From: an uncultured Anaeromusa sp.
Lineage (GTDB): Bacteria; Bacillota; Negativicutes; Anaeromusales; Anaeromusaceae
Direction: 5' to 3'
Length of the DNA stretch: 64,000 nucleotides
Assembly (NCBI RefSeq): GCF_963668665.1
Contig: NZ_OY764901.1
Span: 610,501-674,500 of the forward strand
Program-made: the position numbers and the translations under genes
Notes under the pieces: model-generated
Database searches by the model: none
Seen by the model: the letters and a program-made list of their open reading frames with translations, nothing else
Told to the model about the DNA's origin: nothing
In this document: positions 43,658 to 51,464 of the stretch, one piece after another
How positions within the stretch are numbered: the first letter of the stretch is position 1
How the letters are laid out: each line of letters opens with the position of its first letter

Positions 43658-44986
43658 TTACGATTTGACGGCTTCTCCATCTTTCTCCGCCATTTTGTAT
43701 AGAACCAGAGCCAAAAGACAGCCCACAAGAACCGCCCCGCCCATAAAATACAAGCCGCTTGTAAAGCTTCCTGTATAATCCTTGATCCAGCCAATCGCAA
43801 CAGGGCCGAAAAAGCCGCCCAGATTGCCGATGGCATTGATAAAAGCAATCCCTGTCGCCGCTGCCGCGCCCACAAGGAAAGTAGGAGGAATAGTCCAAAA
43901 GATAGGCATGCAGCCGTAAAAGCCAATGCTGCTGATGGAAATAAGGAAGATAGACAAGGCCAAGCTGCCATTAACAAAGCCGCAGAGAACCAAACTTCCC
44001 CCAGCTAAGACCATCGCGCCAATCATATGCCATTTGCGCTCTTGGAATTTATCCGAGCTTCTGCCGATAAGCAACATGCCCACCGCAGCCACCACAAAGG
44101 GAATAGCGCCAATCAAACCGATAGAAGTTGTTGAAATATCGTTGCTGAAGCTTTTCACAATTTGCGGCAGCCACATATTTACGCCGAAAACGCCGATAAC
44201 TTGCGAAACATAGATCAACGCCAAGATCCAGACTTTAGGATTGGCCATTGCCTGCCACATGGAGTATTTTTCTTTCGCCACAATACGGTCTTCTTCGTCT
44301 TTCAGCGTGTCAATCAGCCATTGTTTTTCTTCTTCCTTCAGCCAACTGGCTTTCGCCGGACTATCGGTCAGATAAAAATATCCCATAATACCTACTAACG
44401 AAGCCGGAATGCCTTCCAAAACAAACATCCATTTCCAACCCGCAATACCCCAGGTTCCATCCAGAGTCAATAACCAGCCGGATACGGCGGAGCCAATCAT
44501 CAAGGCTAAGGGCTGTGCAAACATAAAACGAGACGTAATAGATGCCCGATACGCCGCCGGGAACCACTGGGTCAGGCAAAAAATAACGCCCGGAAAAAAT
44601 CCAGCTTCCGCTGCGCCAAGCAGAAAGCGCATCACCAAAAACTGTTCTACGTTAGCCACCAGAGACATGCTGGCGGAAAGAGCGCCCCAAATGATCAGCA
44701 AAAACGCCAGCCATCGCTTGGCCCCATACCGCTGCAAGCCAATATTGCTGGGAACGCCAAAGAAAAGATAGCCGATAAATAAAATGCCTGCGCCATAACC
44801 AAAGGTAGTTGCCGTCAAGGCCAAATCACGGTTCATTTGCAATGCGGCAAAGCCGAGATTCACGCGGTCAATAAAATTAAGCAAATAGGCCAAAACAAAA
44901 AATGGAATCAAACGCCAAGCGACCTTGCTGATGACGCGGCTGCCAAAATCGAGGTCGACGCTGTTCTTTTCTACGGTTGCATTCAT
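43658..44986 (-). CDS. MFS transporter of the anion:cation symporter (ACS) type
   Basis: A 442-residue permease with twelve predicted spans. The N-terminal PFFVLAYLLNFIDRVNLGFA, then GVPSNIGLQRYGAKRWL and GAAEAGFFPG, are typical of ACS-family transporters, which carry hexuronates, galactonate, tartrate, phthalates and other organic anions. ATG 44986 follows AGGAGGTAC; the longer frame upstream is not coding. It is the last gene of the IclR-dmpF-dmpG-dehydratase operon, 131 bases after the dehydratase, and probably imports that pathway's acid. A second, partial ACS-like transporter lies at the right edge. Confidence 0.88.
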   Translation of the reverse strand: MNATVEKNSVDLDFGSRVISKVAWRLIPFFVLAYLLNFIDRVNLGFAALQMNRDLALTATTFGYGAGILFIGYLFFGVPSNIGLQRYGAKRWLAFLLIIWGALSASMSLVANVEQFLVMRFLLGAAEAGFFPGVIFCLTQWFPAAYRASITSRFMFAQPLALMIGSAVSGWLLTLDGTWGIAGWKWMFVLEGIPASLVGIMGYFYLTDSPAKASWLKEEEKQWLIDTLKDEEDRIVAKEKYSMWQAMANPKVWILALIYVSQVIGVFGVNMWLPQIVKSFSNDISTTSIGLIGAIPFVVAAVGMLLIGRSSDKFQERKWHMIGAMVLAGGSLVLCGFVNGSLALSIFLISISSIGFYGCMPIFWTIPPTFLVGAAAATGIAFINAIGNLGGFFGPVAIGWIKDYTGSFTSGLYFMGGAVLVGCLLALVLYKMAEKDGEAVKS

Positions 44987-45117
44987 ATAGTACCTCCTGC
45001 GTTTTATTGAATTTTGTTTTAAGTAGTGAATTTTCTTTCTTTCTAAGGCAAATTTTTTTAGTCTCCGCTTAAGGAAGAGCCGCTTCCGCTCCCCGGGAGC
45101 GGCTCCCTTTCTTACGC

Positions 45118-46800
45118 TTACAGTTTCAAGACAGCGCCTTTCGCTGCAGACGTTGCCATTTTCGAGTAAATACCAAGATACCCTTTCGTAAATTTGGGCT
45201 CCGGACGCTGCCACTCAGCTAGGCGAGCAGCTATTTCCTCTTCCGTTACATGGAGCTGCACCTCACCGTTAGGAATATCAACGGTGATCTTGTCGCCGTT
45301 CTCCACAATAGCAATCGGGCCGCCGTCTGCCGCTTCCGGTGAAACATGCCCCACAAAGCAACCGTTATTCGTGCCAGAAAAACGGCCATCCGTGACCAAA
45401 GCTGTGCTTTTAGCTAAGCCCATACCGTAAAGATATTTCATAGCCTTGTACATTTCGCGCATCCCCGGGCCGCCCTTAGGGCCTTCATAGCGAATAACCA
45501 CTACATCGCCCGCTTGAATGCCGCCGTTCAAAATAGCATGTTCGGCCTCTTCTTCGGAGTTGAACACCTTTGCCGTTCCCGAGAAGGTGTGCATGGCCGG
45601 GTCAATAGCAGCAGGCTTGGTTACCGCTGTTTCCGGCGCCAAATTACCCCGTAGAATGGCCAGTCCTTTTAAGCTGTTGAACGGTTTTGCCGCTGTAGTA
45701 ATGACCTCTTCATTAAAGGGATATTTATATTGATAGTGCTCTAGGTTCTCCGCTACTGTCTCGCCGCTAACTGTCAGACAGTCTGCATGGAGCAAGTGCT
45801 TGATTTCTTCCATAACCTTGGGAATGCCGCCAGCAAGGTAGAAATCTTCCATATCGTATTTAGAAGCCGGGTTGACTTTAGCCACCTGTGGTGTAGTCTG
45901 GCTCAAAGCATCATAGGCCTGCATCATTTCATCAGCGTCGATGTCCACCTCATTGGCTATCGCTGACAGGTGAAGTACCGCGTTCGTAGAACCTCCTGTC
46001 GCCATCAGCACGCGAATAGCGTTTTCCAACGCCTTTTTCGTAATAACTTTATCCCCGGTAATGCCAGCTTTCGCCAAGCCGACAATAGCGAGGCCGGTTT
46101 CCTCCGCCATACGCAGACGTTCTGCGTACACTGCGGGAATCAAAGCCGCGCCAGGCAAAGACATACCCATGGCTTCAGCCATGCAGCACATGGTATTAGC
46201 GGTACCGTAAAACGCGCAGGAACCACAGGTAGGTCCACAAACCTCTTCCAGGTGGTCATACGTATCCCGGTCAATCTTGCCAGACTTAAGCATGCCTAAT
46301 CCTTCGGACATGCTGGTCAAGTCAGATTTGCGCCCGTCAAACGCCTTGCCGCCCAGCATGGGGCCGCCCGGCAAAAAGATGGCCGGAATCTTAAGGCGGG
46401 CCGCCGCCATCAGCATGCCTGGCACAATCTTATCGCAAGAGCCTAAGAGTACAATCGCATCCAAGCGATGAGCTTCCACCATAACCTCAATATCATTGGC
46501 AATCAGATCCCGCGAAGGCAGAATATAATGCATTCCTGCATGCCCTTGAGCCGTGCCGTCGCAAGCAGCAATCACCCCGAATTCTGCTACACTGCCGCCC
46601 GCTCGATAAATGCCTTTGCGCACATTGTCCGCCACTTGACGAAGATTAGCATGCCCTGGGACCAACTCGTTCCAGGAATTTGCAATGCCGATAATGGGAC
46701 GCGCATCCAAATCTCCATCTGAATATCCCAGGGATTTAAACACGCTCCGGTTAAAGCTCCAGTCCGGTTTTGCCAGCACATCACTGCTACGATACTTCAC
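45118..46800 (-). CDS. IlvD/EDD family dehydratase (possible sugar-acid dehydratase)
   Basis: A roughly 560-residue Fe-S dehydratase. Family motifs are present: ACDGTAQGHAGMHYILPSRD near 80, GSCDKIVPGMLMAAARL near 120, CGPTCGSCAFYGTANTM near 190, ATGGSTNAVLHL near 270, and the C-terminal TDGRFSG. These provide the cluster cysteines and the substrate serine. The family includes dihydroxyacid dehydratase (IlvD), phosphogluconate dehydratase and aldonate dehydratases. No other ilv genes are here. Instead it follows dmpG by 51 bases (30 if GTG 46821 is the start) and precedes an organic-anion transporter. I therefore suspect an aldonate substrate. The start is uncertain between GTG 46800 and 46821. 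Confidence 0.88.
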   Translation of the reverse strand: MKYRSSDVLAKPDWSFNRSVFKSLGYSDGDLDARPIIGIANSWNELVPGHANLRQVADNVRKGIYRAGGSVAEFGVIAACDGTAQGHAGMHYILPSRDLIANDIEVMVEAHRLDAIVLLGSCDKIVPGMLMAAARLKIPAIFLPGGPMLGGKAFDGRKSDLTSMSEGLGMLKSGKIDRDTYDHLEEVCGPTCGSCAFYGTANTMCCMAEAMGMSLPGAALIPAVYAERLRMAEETGLAIVGLAKAGITGDKVITKKALENAIRVLMATGGSTNAVLHLSAIANEVDIDADEMMQAYDALSQTTPQVAKVNPASKYDMEDFYLAGGIPKVMEEIKHLLHADCLTVSGETVAENLEHYQYKYPFNEEVITTAAKPFNSLKGLAILRGNLAPETAVTKPAAIDPAMHTFSGTAKVFNSEEEAEHAILNGGIQAGDVVVIRYEGPKGGPGMREMYKAMKYLYGMGLAKSTALVTDGRFSGTNNGCFVGHVSPEAADGGPIAIVENGDKITVDIPNGEVQLHVTEEEIAARLAEWQRPEPKFTKGYLGIYSKMATSAAKGAVLKL

Positions 46801-46851
46801 TTTTTCATGCGCCCCTTTCACTGTCTATTGCCAACCGCTGGTTGCAGCGGC

Positions 46852-47853
46852 TCAAGCCTTTTTTGCCGCCAATTCGATGGCTACGTCCAAAATCATGTCT
46901 TCCTGACCGCCGACTGTTTTCCGTTTCCCCAGTTCCATTAAAATATCACGGGCATCAACACCGAATTTTTCCGCCGCCCGACGGCTGTGCAGCAAAAAGC
47001 TGCCATATGCTCCTGCATAGCCAATCGCCAGCGCTTCGGTCGAAATTACCTGCGGCCGATGCATCACAGGCGTCACCAAGTCGCGGCTGGCATCCATGAG
47101 CGTATAGAAATCGACACCGCTTTCATAGCCGCCTTTTTGCAGCACTCCTGCCAGCACCTCTAACTGTGTATTGCCTGCGCCTGCGCCCATACCGGCCAAA
47201 GTGCCGTCCACATAGGATGCGCCTGCGTCTAGCGCCGCCAAGGTGTTGCCTACGGCCAAGCCCAAATTATTATGAGCATGGAAGCCCACGGGAATCGACA
47301 GGTTTTCTTTTACCAAAGAAATTCGCGCTTTTACGCCCTCCGGCAAAAGAGCCCCGGCCGAGTCGGTAATGTACACTACGTCAGCGCCATAGCTCTCAAA
47401 CAGTTTGGCTTGCTCCAGAATTTTTTCCGGTTCCGCCATATGGGACATCATCAAAAAACCAATCGTTTCCAAACCATGGGCTTTAGCAAATTTGATGTGC
47501 TGTTCACCGGTGTCAGCTTCGGTCACATGAGTAGCTACGCGCACCGTGTTCACACCGCACTCCATAGCTGCTTCCAAATCTTCAATCGTACCGATTCCTG
47601 GAATCAACAGTGCTCCCAACTTCGACTTCGTTAATACCTTCGATACGGCCTTAAAGTATTCCAGCTCATGCGCTTTGGCAAAACCGTATTGAAAACTGGA
47701 GCCGCCCAAGCCGTCTCCATGTCCTACTTCCATCATATAGACGCCGGCAGCATCAAGCTGCGCAGCAATGGCTGCCATTTGTTCCGGAGTCAGTTGATGG
47801 CTAACGGCGTGCATGCCGTCGCGCAAAGTTGTATCAATCAGACGTATCATCAT
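46852..47853 (-). CDS. dmpG: 4-hydroxy-2-oxovalerate aldolase
   Basis: A 333-residue class II pyruvate aldolase of the DmpG/MhpE type. The DRE-TIM metallolyase motif is LIDTTLRDGMHAVSHQL at 5-21; the metal histidines are in VGFHAHNNLGLAVGNT near 200; and GAGAGNTQLEVLAG is the loop touching the dehydrogenase partner. It splits 4-hydroxy-2-oxopentanoate into pyruvate and acetaldehyde, and hands the aldehyde to DmpF through a tunnel. The gene starts at the last base of dmpF (overlapping TAATG), consistent with the heteromeric complex. None of the usual aromatic-degradation genes (hydratase DmpE, dioxygenase) are nearby. Confidence 0.95.
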   Translation of the reverse strand: MMIRLIDTTLRDGMHAVSHQLTPEQMAAIAAQLDAAGVYMMEVGHGDGLGGSSFQYGFAKAHELEYFKAVSKVLTKSKLGALLIPGIGTIEDLEAAMECGVNTVRVATHVTEADTGEQHIKFAKAHGLETIGFLMMSHMAEPEKILEQAKLFESYGADVVYITDSAGALLPEGVKARISLVKENLSIPVGFHAHNNLGLAVGNTLAALDAGASYVDGTLAGMGAGAGNTQLEVLAGVLQKGGYESGVDFYTLMDASRDLVTPVMHRPQVISTEALAIGYAGAYGSFLLHSRRAAEKFGVDARDILMELGKRKTVGGQEDMILDVAIELAAKKA

Positions 47854-48740
47854 TAGTTACCTCCCTGTTTCCGCTTCAATTCCGCATAGCGCTCCGCCAC
47901 GGCAACCGCCGCTGATGTAATAATATCCAGATTGCCTGAGTATTTAGGGAGATAATCTCCTGCGCCTTCCACTTCCACCATGGTGACAATACGTTCTCCA
48001 TCGGCATACGGCGCCACTTTCAAGCGATAACCAGGCACATACTGCCGTACGCGATCGACCATAGCTGCAACAGACGCCTGAACTTCTTCCATTTTGTCCG
48101 TTGCGCAGCGGGTATAGATCGTATTACGCATCATAATCGGCGGCTCCGCCGGATTCAGAATTATGAGTGCTTTACCAGCTTTCGCGCCCCCAACCTGTAC
48201 CAACGCATTACGCGTTGTCTGCGTGAATTCGTCAATGTTCTGCCGTGTTCCAGGCCCTGCGCTTTTGCTGCTCAATGTCGCTACAATTTCAGCATAAGAT
48301 ACCGGCACAACTTGATTAATAGCGTAAACAATCGGAACGGTTGCTTGACCACCGCAGGTAATCATATTGACATTACAAACGCCCTCAAGTAAATGCTCAT
48401 CCATATTTACCGTTGGCGCCACATAAGGCCCAACTGCCGCTGGAGTTAAATCCACTGCGAAAATACCCGCTTCTTTGAGCCGCGGCGCATGGCGCAAATG
48501 CGGCCCCGCACCAGTCGCGTCAAAAACGATATCCACATTTCCTAAAGCCAAAACGCCGTCAATACCTTCCGCCGTAGCTACCAACCCTGCTTCTTTGGCC
48601 ATCTGCAGGCCATTGGACTCTGCAATAATACCGGCCATCGCCACCAATTCAATCTGCTGGCTGCGCTGCAATTTGATCATCAAGTCGATTCCAATGTTTC
48701 CTGGGCCAATAATGGCCGCTTTTAATTTTTGCTGTTTCAA
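47853..48740 (-). CDS. dmpF: Acetaldehyde dehydrogenase (acetylating)
   Basis: A 295-residue NAD- and CoA-dependent enzyme turning acetaldehyde into acetyl-CoA. The Rossmann motif is [14 protein letters not shown] near residue 8. The catalytic cysteine is in [18 protein letters not shown] near 130, followed by [14 protein letters not shown]. Length and motifs match DmpF/MhpF, the partner of DmpG. The start is most likely TTG 48740, eight bases after AAAGGAG; the GTG two codons earlier is too close to that site. Two palindromes (48769 and 48809) lie immediately upstream of the start, suggesting control by the IclR protein. Confidence 0.95.
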   Translation of the reverse strand: MKQQKLKAAIIGPGNIGIDLMIKLQRSQQIELVAMAGIIAESNGLQMAKEAGLVATAEGIDGVLALGNVDIVFDATGAGPHLRHAPRLKEAGIFAVDLTPAAVGPYVAPTVNMDEHLLEGVCNVNMITCGGQATVPIVYAINQVVPVSYAEIVATLSSKSAGPGTRQNIDEFTQTTRNALVQVGGAKAGKALIILNPAEPPIMMRNTIYTRCATDKMEEVQASVAAMVDRVRQYVPGYRLKVAPYADGERIVTMVEVEGAGDYLPKYSGNLDIITSAAVAVAERYAELKRKQGGN

Positions 48741-48768
48741 AACCACCGCTCCTTTGTTTGTTATTATC

Positions 48769-48779
48769 GAACAATGTTC
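48769..48779. promoter_or_regulatory. IclR operator candidate 1
   Basis: GAACAATGTTC within the longer shared block TTATTATCGAAC...GTTC. It is the same as the sites at 48809 and 49702 except for the three central bases and a few flanking ones. It lies 29 bases upstream of the dmpF start. Confidence 0.65.
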
Positions 48780-48808
48780 ACTAATTTATTTATTCGTTCG
48801 TCATTATC

Positions 48809-48819
48809 GAACGCAGTTC
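48809..48819. promoter_or_regulatory. IclR operator candidate 2
   Basis: GAACGCAGTTC preceded by TTCGTCATTATC. Its centre is 40 bases from site 1, about four helical turns, so the same face of DNA is presented. Confidence 0.65.
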
Positions 48820-48880
48820 GCTTTTGTTGTCATGCTTATTTATTCTATTACTGAGCCTATCGCAGAGAACTATTCACAGA

Positions 48881-49675
48881 TTAGATCTCGCCGCCGCGAT
48901 AACCAAGACGCCCTGATATCTGTCGCGCCATTTGCAGCATCCGAGATACGACTTGCTCCAGCTTGCTATCCGTAAGACGATGCGCCGGACCTGACAAACT
49001 AATGGCTGCCACAATATTCCCAGCTGCATCCTTAATTGGCACCGCCGCACACTGCAAACCGATTTCAAATTCCTCTTTATCAAAAGCATAGCCTTGATTA
49101 CGAATGGAGTGAACAGCTTGGAGTAGTTGTTCCAATGAGACTACCGTCTTTTCTGTATAGCGCACAAAGGGTTTCCCTTCGTACAATTTGGCAATTTGCG
49201 CATCAGTTAAGTCTGCCAATAAGACTTTTCCCACACCGGTACAATACGATGGATTGCGGCCACCAATTTGAGAATTGATGCCAATCGACAACGGCCCATC
49301 CACCTTGTCGATATAAATCACATCGCCCCGCGACAGCACCGCCAAATGAGCTGTTTCCTGATAATGTGACGCCAGCTCCCTCAGGTACGGTAGCGCTATT
49401 TCCCGCAAGTCTAAGTTGGACATATAAGCCTGCCCTAGTTCAAACAGCTTGATTCCTAATGAATATTTTCCTGTTTCCACATCTTGTTGCAGATATCCGC
49501 AACGCTCCAGCGTCGCCACGATACCATGCGTAGTGCTTTTACTCAAGCCAAGACCTCGGCTAATTTCCGTCAACCCCACCGTACGCCCCTGCTCGCCGGC
49601 AAATTCCATAATCTTGAGCGCTCGGAATACCGATTGTATATATCGCTCGCCTTCATCAAATTGCATGTTATTCAT
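48881..49675 (-). CDS. IclR-family transcriptional regulator
   Basis: A 264-residue regulator. The N-terminal winged HTH covers about 12-75 (GLTEISRGLGLSKSTTHGIV, then ATLERCGYL). A ~170-residue IclR effector domain follows, with SYCTGVGKVLLADL, FDKEEFEIGLQCAAVPI and AAISLSGPAHR. IclR proteins bind small organic acids and control catabolic operons. The start is ATG 49675, seven bases after AAAGGG. It is the first gene of the dmpF-dmpG-dehydratase-MFS group, 140 bases upstream. Matching palindromes stand before its own start and before dmpF, implying autoregulation and operon control by one signal. Confidence 0.93.
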   Translation of the reverse strand: MNNMQFDEGERYIQSVFRALKIMEFAGEQGRTVGLTEISRGLGLSKSTTHGIVATLERCGYLQQDVETGKYSLGIKLFELGQAYMSNLDLREIALPYLRELASHYQETAHLAVLSRGDVIYIDKVDGPLSIGINSQIGGRNPSYCTGVGKVLLADLTDAQIAKLYEGKPFVRYTEKTVVSLEQLLQAVHSIRNQGYAFDKEEFEIGLQCAAVPIKDAAGNIVAAISLSGPAHRLTDSKLEQVVSRMLQMARQISGRLGYRGGEI

Positions 49676-49701
49676 ACGCACACCCTTTGTTCGTTATTAT
49701 C

Positions 49702-49712
49702 GAACTGCGTTC
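49702..49712. promoter_or_regulatory. IclR operator candidate 3, upstream of iclR-type gene
   Basis: GAACTGCGTTC preceded by TTCGTTATTATC, 26 bases upstream of the regulator start. It matches the two sites before dmpF in both the ATTATC block and the GAAC-N3-GTTC palindrome. Confidence 0.65.
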
Positions 49713-49883
49713 TCGTTTTCACCAACTGTCTTTTATTATATTTTCTAAATACTTTTTTGGCAAGAGTATTTTTCATTTTATTTTTTACTTTTTCTGTGTC
49801 ATTTAGATGAACTTTACTGATTTTCCTTTAAACAAAAAATAAAACGAGCTATAATACCAGAGATACCAAAGGAGGACGAACCT

Positions 49884-51242
49884 ATGAATCATACGGAAGC
49901 TTTGGGCAAAGAGCCCATCGGCCCCTTGCTTTGGCGCTGCTCGCTGCCGGCTATTATCGGCATGCTTGTTAACGCCCTCTATAATATTGTGGACAGCATT
50001 TTTGTCGGCCAAGGCGTTGGTGAATTGGCGCTGGCCGCCGTCACGATCGCCTTCCCACTCATGACCATCCTTATGGGGCTGGGCATGTTTGTCGGTCTAG
50101 GCGCTGCTTCCATCGCCTCCCTGCGCTTAGGCGCTGGCGACAAGCAAGGCGCAGAGTGCATCCTCGGCAATGCTTTGACTCTGCTCTGTCTAATTATGCT
50201 GCCCACTACCGGCCTGGCGTTGCTCTTTTTAGAAGAACTGCTGCAGTGGCTCGGCGCCAGTCCTGAAGTTTTGCCTTACGCCATGGATTTTACCCGCATC
50301 ATTTTAGGCGGCAGCATTTTTATGCATATCAGCTTCGGCCTCAACGGCCTCATTCGTGCGCAGGGAGATGCTAAAACAGCGCTTTATACCATGCTTATCG
50401 CCGCTTTGCTCAATACCGCGCTCAATCCTTTATTTATCTTTGTCTTCCATTGGGGCATCGCCGGTTCCGCCTGGGCTACCGTTATTTCCCAGTTTGTTGC
50501 TACTGTCTGGGTACTAACGTATTTTCTCTATGGCCGCAGCACGCTGCGCCTGCGCCGCGCCTGTTTGCCGCTGCAAAAAAAGCTGGTCCTCGATATTTCC
50601 CGCATCGGCATGGCCCCTTTTTTGATGCAGCTGGGGAGCAGCTTGGTCATCGTTATTTTCAATTTTACCTTGCTATCCTATGGAGGCAATCTGGCTATCG
50701 CCGCTTTCGGCATCGTTAACCGCGTGCTGATGCTGCTGTTAATGCCGGTTCTCGGCATCAGCCAGGGCGTACAGCCCATTGTCGGCTACAACTACGGCGC
50801 CCAGAACTACAGTCGTGTCCTCCAAGCCATCAAGCTCGCCGCCGGCAGCGCCACTTTAGTTTGTATCGTCGGGCTAGCGGTGGTCCTTACCGGGCATGAA
50901 GCGCTTGTCCGCTTGTTTAACGACAATCCTGAACTCATCCGTATCGGCTCGGAAGGGCTCTGCATTTTCCTGGCCATGCTTCCTATCATCGGCTTTCAAA
51001 TCATTGGCGCCAACTATTTTCAGGCGATAGGCAAGGCCGGCTACTCTATTGTTTTCAATCTGCTGCGCCAATTCATCCTGCTCATACCTCTTGTCTACCT
51101 GCTTCCTCAGTGGTTGGGGCTAAACGGCATCTGGACAGCAGGTCCGATAGCCGATCTTGGCTCCGCCTGCCTAACCGGCTTCTTTCTGCTGAAGGAACTT
51201 AGGCGATTGAAAAACGCGGGGAACGGAGTTACGGGAAATTGA
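49884..51242 (+). CDS. MATE family efflux transporter
   Basis: A 452-residue protein with twelve predicted spans. It opens PIGPLLWRCSLPAIIGMLVN, followed by ALYNIVDSIFVGQGVGELAL, the signature of the NorM/MepA-like MATE branch. Similar elements recur in the second half (LMLLLMPVLGISQGVQPIVG). It should expel drugs or metabolites by Na+ or H+ antiport. The start at ATG 49884 follows AAGGAGG. It is divergent from the IclR gene but lacks the IclR palindrome near its own start, so co-regulation is unlikely. It is more closely allied to MepA-type pumps than the MATE at 37625. Confidence 0.92.
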   Translation: MNHTEALGKEPIGPLLWRCSLPAIIGMLVNALYNIVDSIFVGQGVGELALAAVTIAFPLMTILMGLGMFVGLGAASIASLRLGAGDKQGAECILGNALTLLCLIMLPTTGLALLFLEELLQWLGASPEVLPYAMDFTRIILGGSIFMHISFGLNGLIRAQGDAKTALYTMLIAALLNTALNPLFIFVFHWGIAGSAWATVISQFVATVWVLTYFLYGRSTLRLRRACLPLQKKLVLDISRIGMAPFLMQLGSSLVIVIFNFTLLSYGGNLAIAAFGIVNRVLMLLLMPVLGISQGVQPIVGYNYGAQNYSRVLQAIKLAAGSATLVCIVGLAVVLTGHEALVRLFNDNPELIRIGSEGLCIFLAMLPIIGFQIIGANYFQAIGKAGYSIVFNLLRQFILLIPLVYLLPQWLGLNGIWTAGPIADLGSACLTGFFLLKELRRLKNAGNGVTGN

Positions 51243-51280
51243 ACAGGAGAACCAGAGTCACGAGAGGGTACGTATGAGGA
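51241..51280 (-). repeat. ~40-bp intergenic repeat family, inverse copy
   Basis: GAACAGGAGAACCAGAGTCA followed by CGAGAGGGTACGTATGAGGA. It is the inverse of the copies at 34721 and 37559. It begins at the last bases of the MATE gene's stop codon and precedes the palindromic element copy B. Confidence 0.6.
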
Positions 51281-51303
51281 CTACGAATTTCAAATTGAAC
51301 TTT

Positions 51304-51464
51304 AGGAGCCGCTGATTTAATGAGCACTTCGCCAGCACGAGAATTTTTTTCGTCAGACGCGAAAGAAAACCGCAGGCATAGTGGAGCTATGCCGAGATTT
51401 TCTGACAAAGTCCGACGAGAAAAAGGCCGCGCTGGCGCAACCTGCGAATAAATTAGCGGCTCCT
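51304..51464 (-). repeat. Palindromic element, copy B, starting at the phosphatase stop codon
   Basis: A 161-bp long inverted repeat with ends AGGAGCCGCTGATTTA and TAAATTAGCGGCTCCT. Inner arms TTCGCCAGC/GCTGGCGCAA pair, and the tip hairpin is GGCATAG-TGGAG-CTATGCC. It is homologous to copy A (34476-34635) in reverse. Inner arms differ in sequence between copies yet pair in each. It overlaps the TAG stop of the phosphatase gene, with its TAGGAGCCGC end reading outward from that gene, exactly as copy A does at ompH. TA dinucleotides at both outer edges suggest a TA target site. Confidence 0.78.

Noticed and set aside
37625..51242. The two MATE genes as a recent duplication
   Set aside because: Their N-terminal signatures and motif sequences differ clearly, and they belong to different MATE branches.
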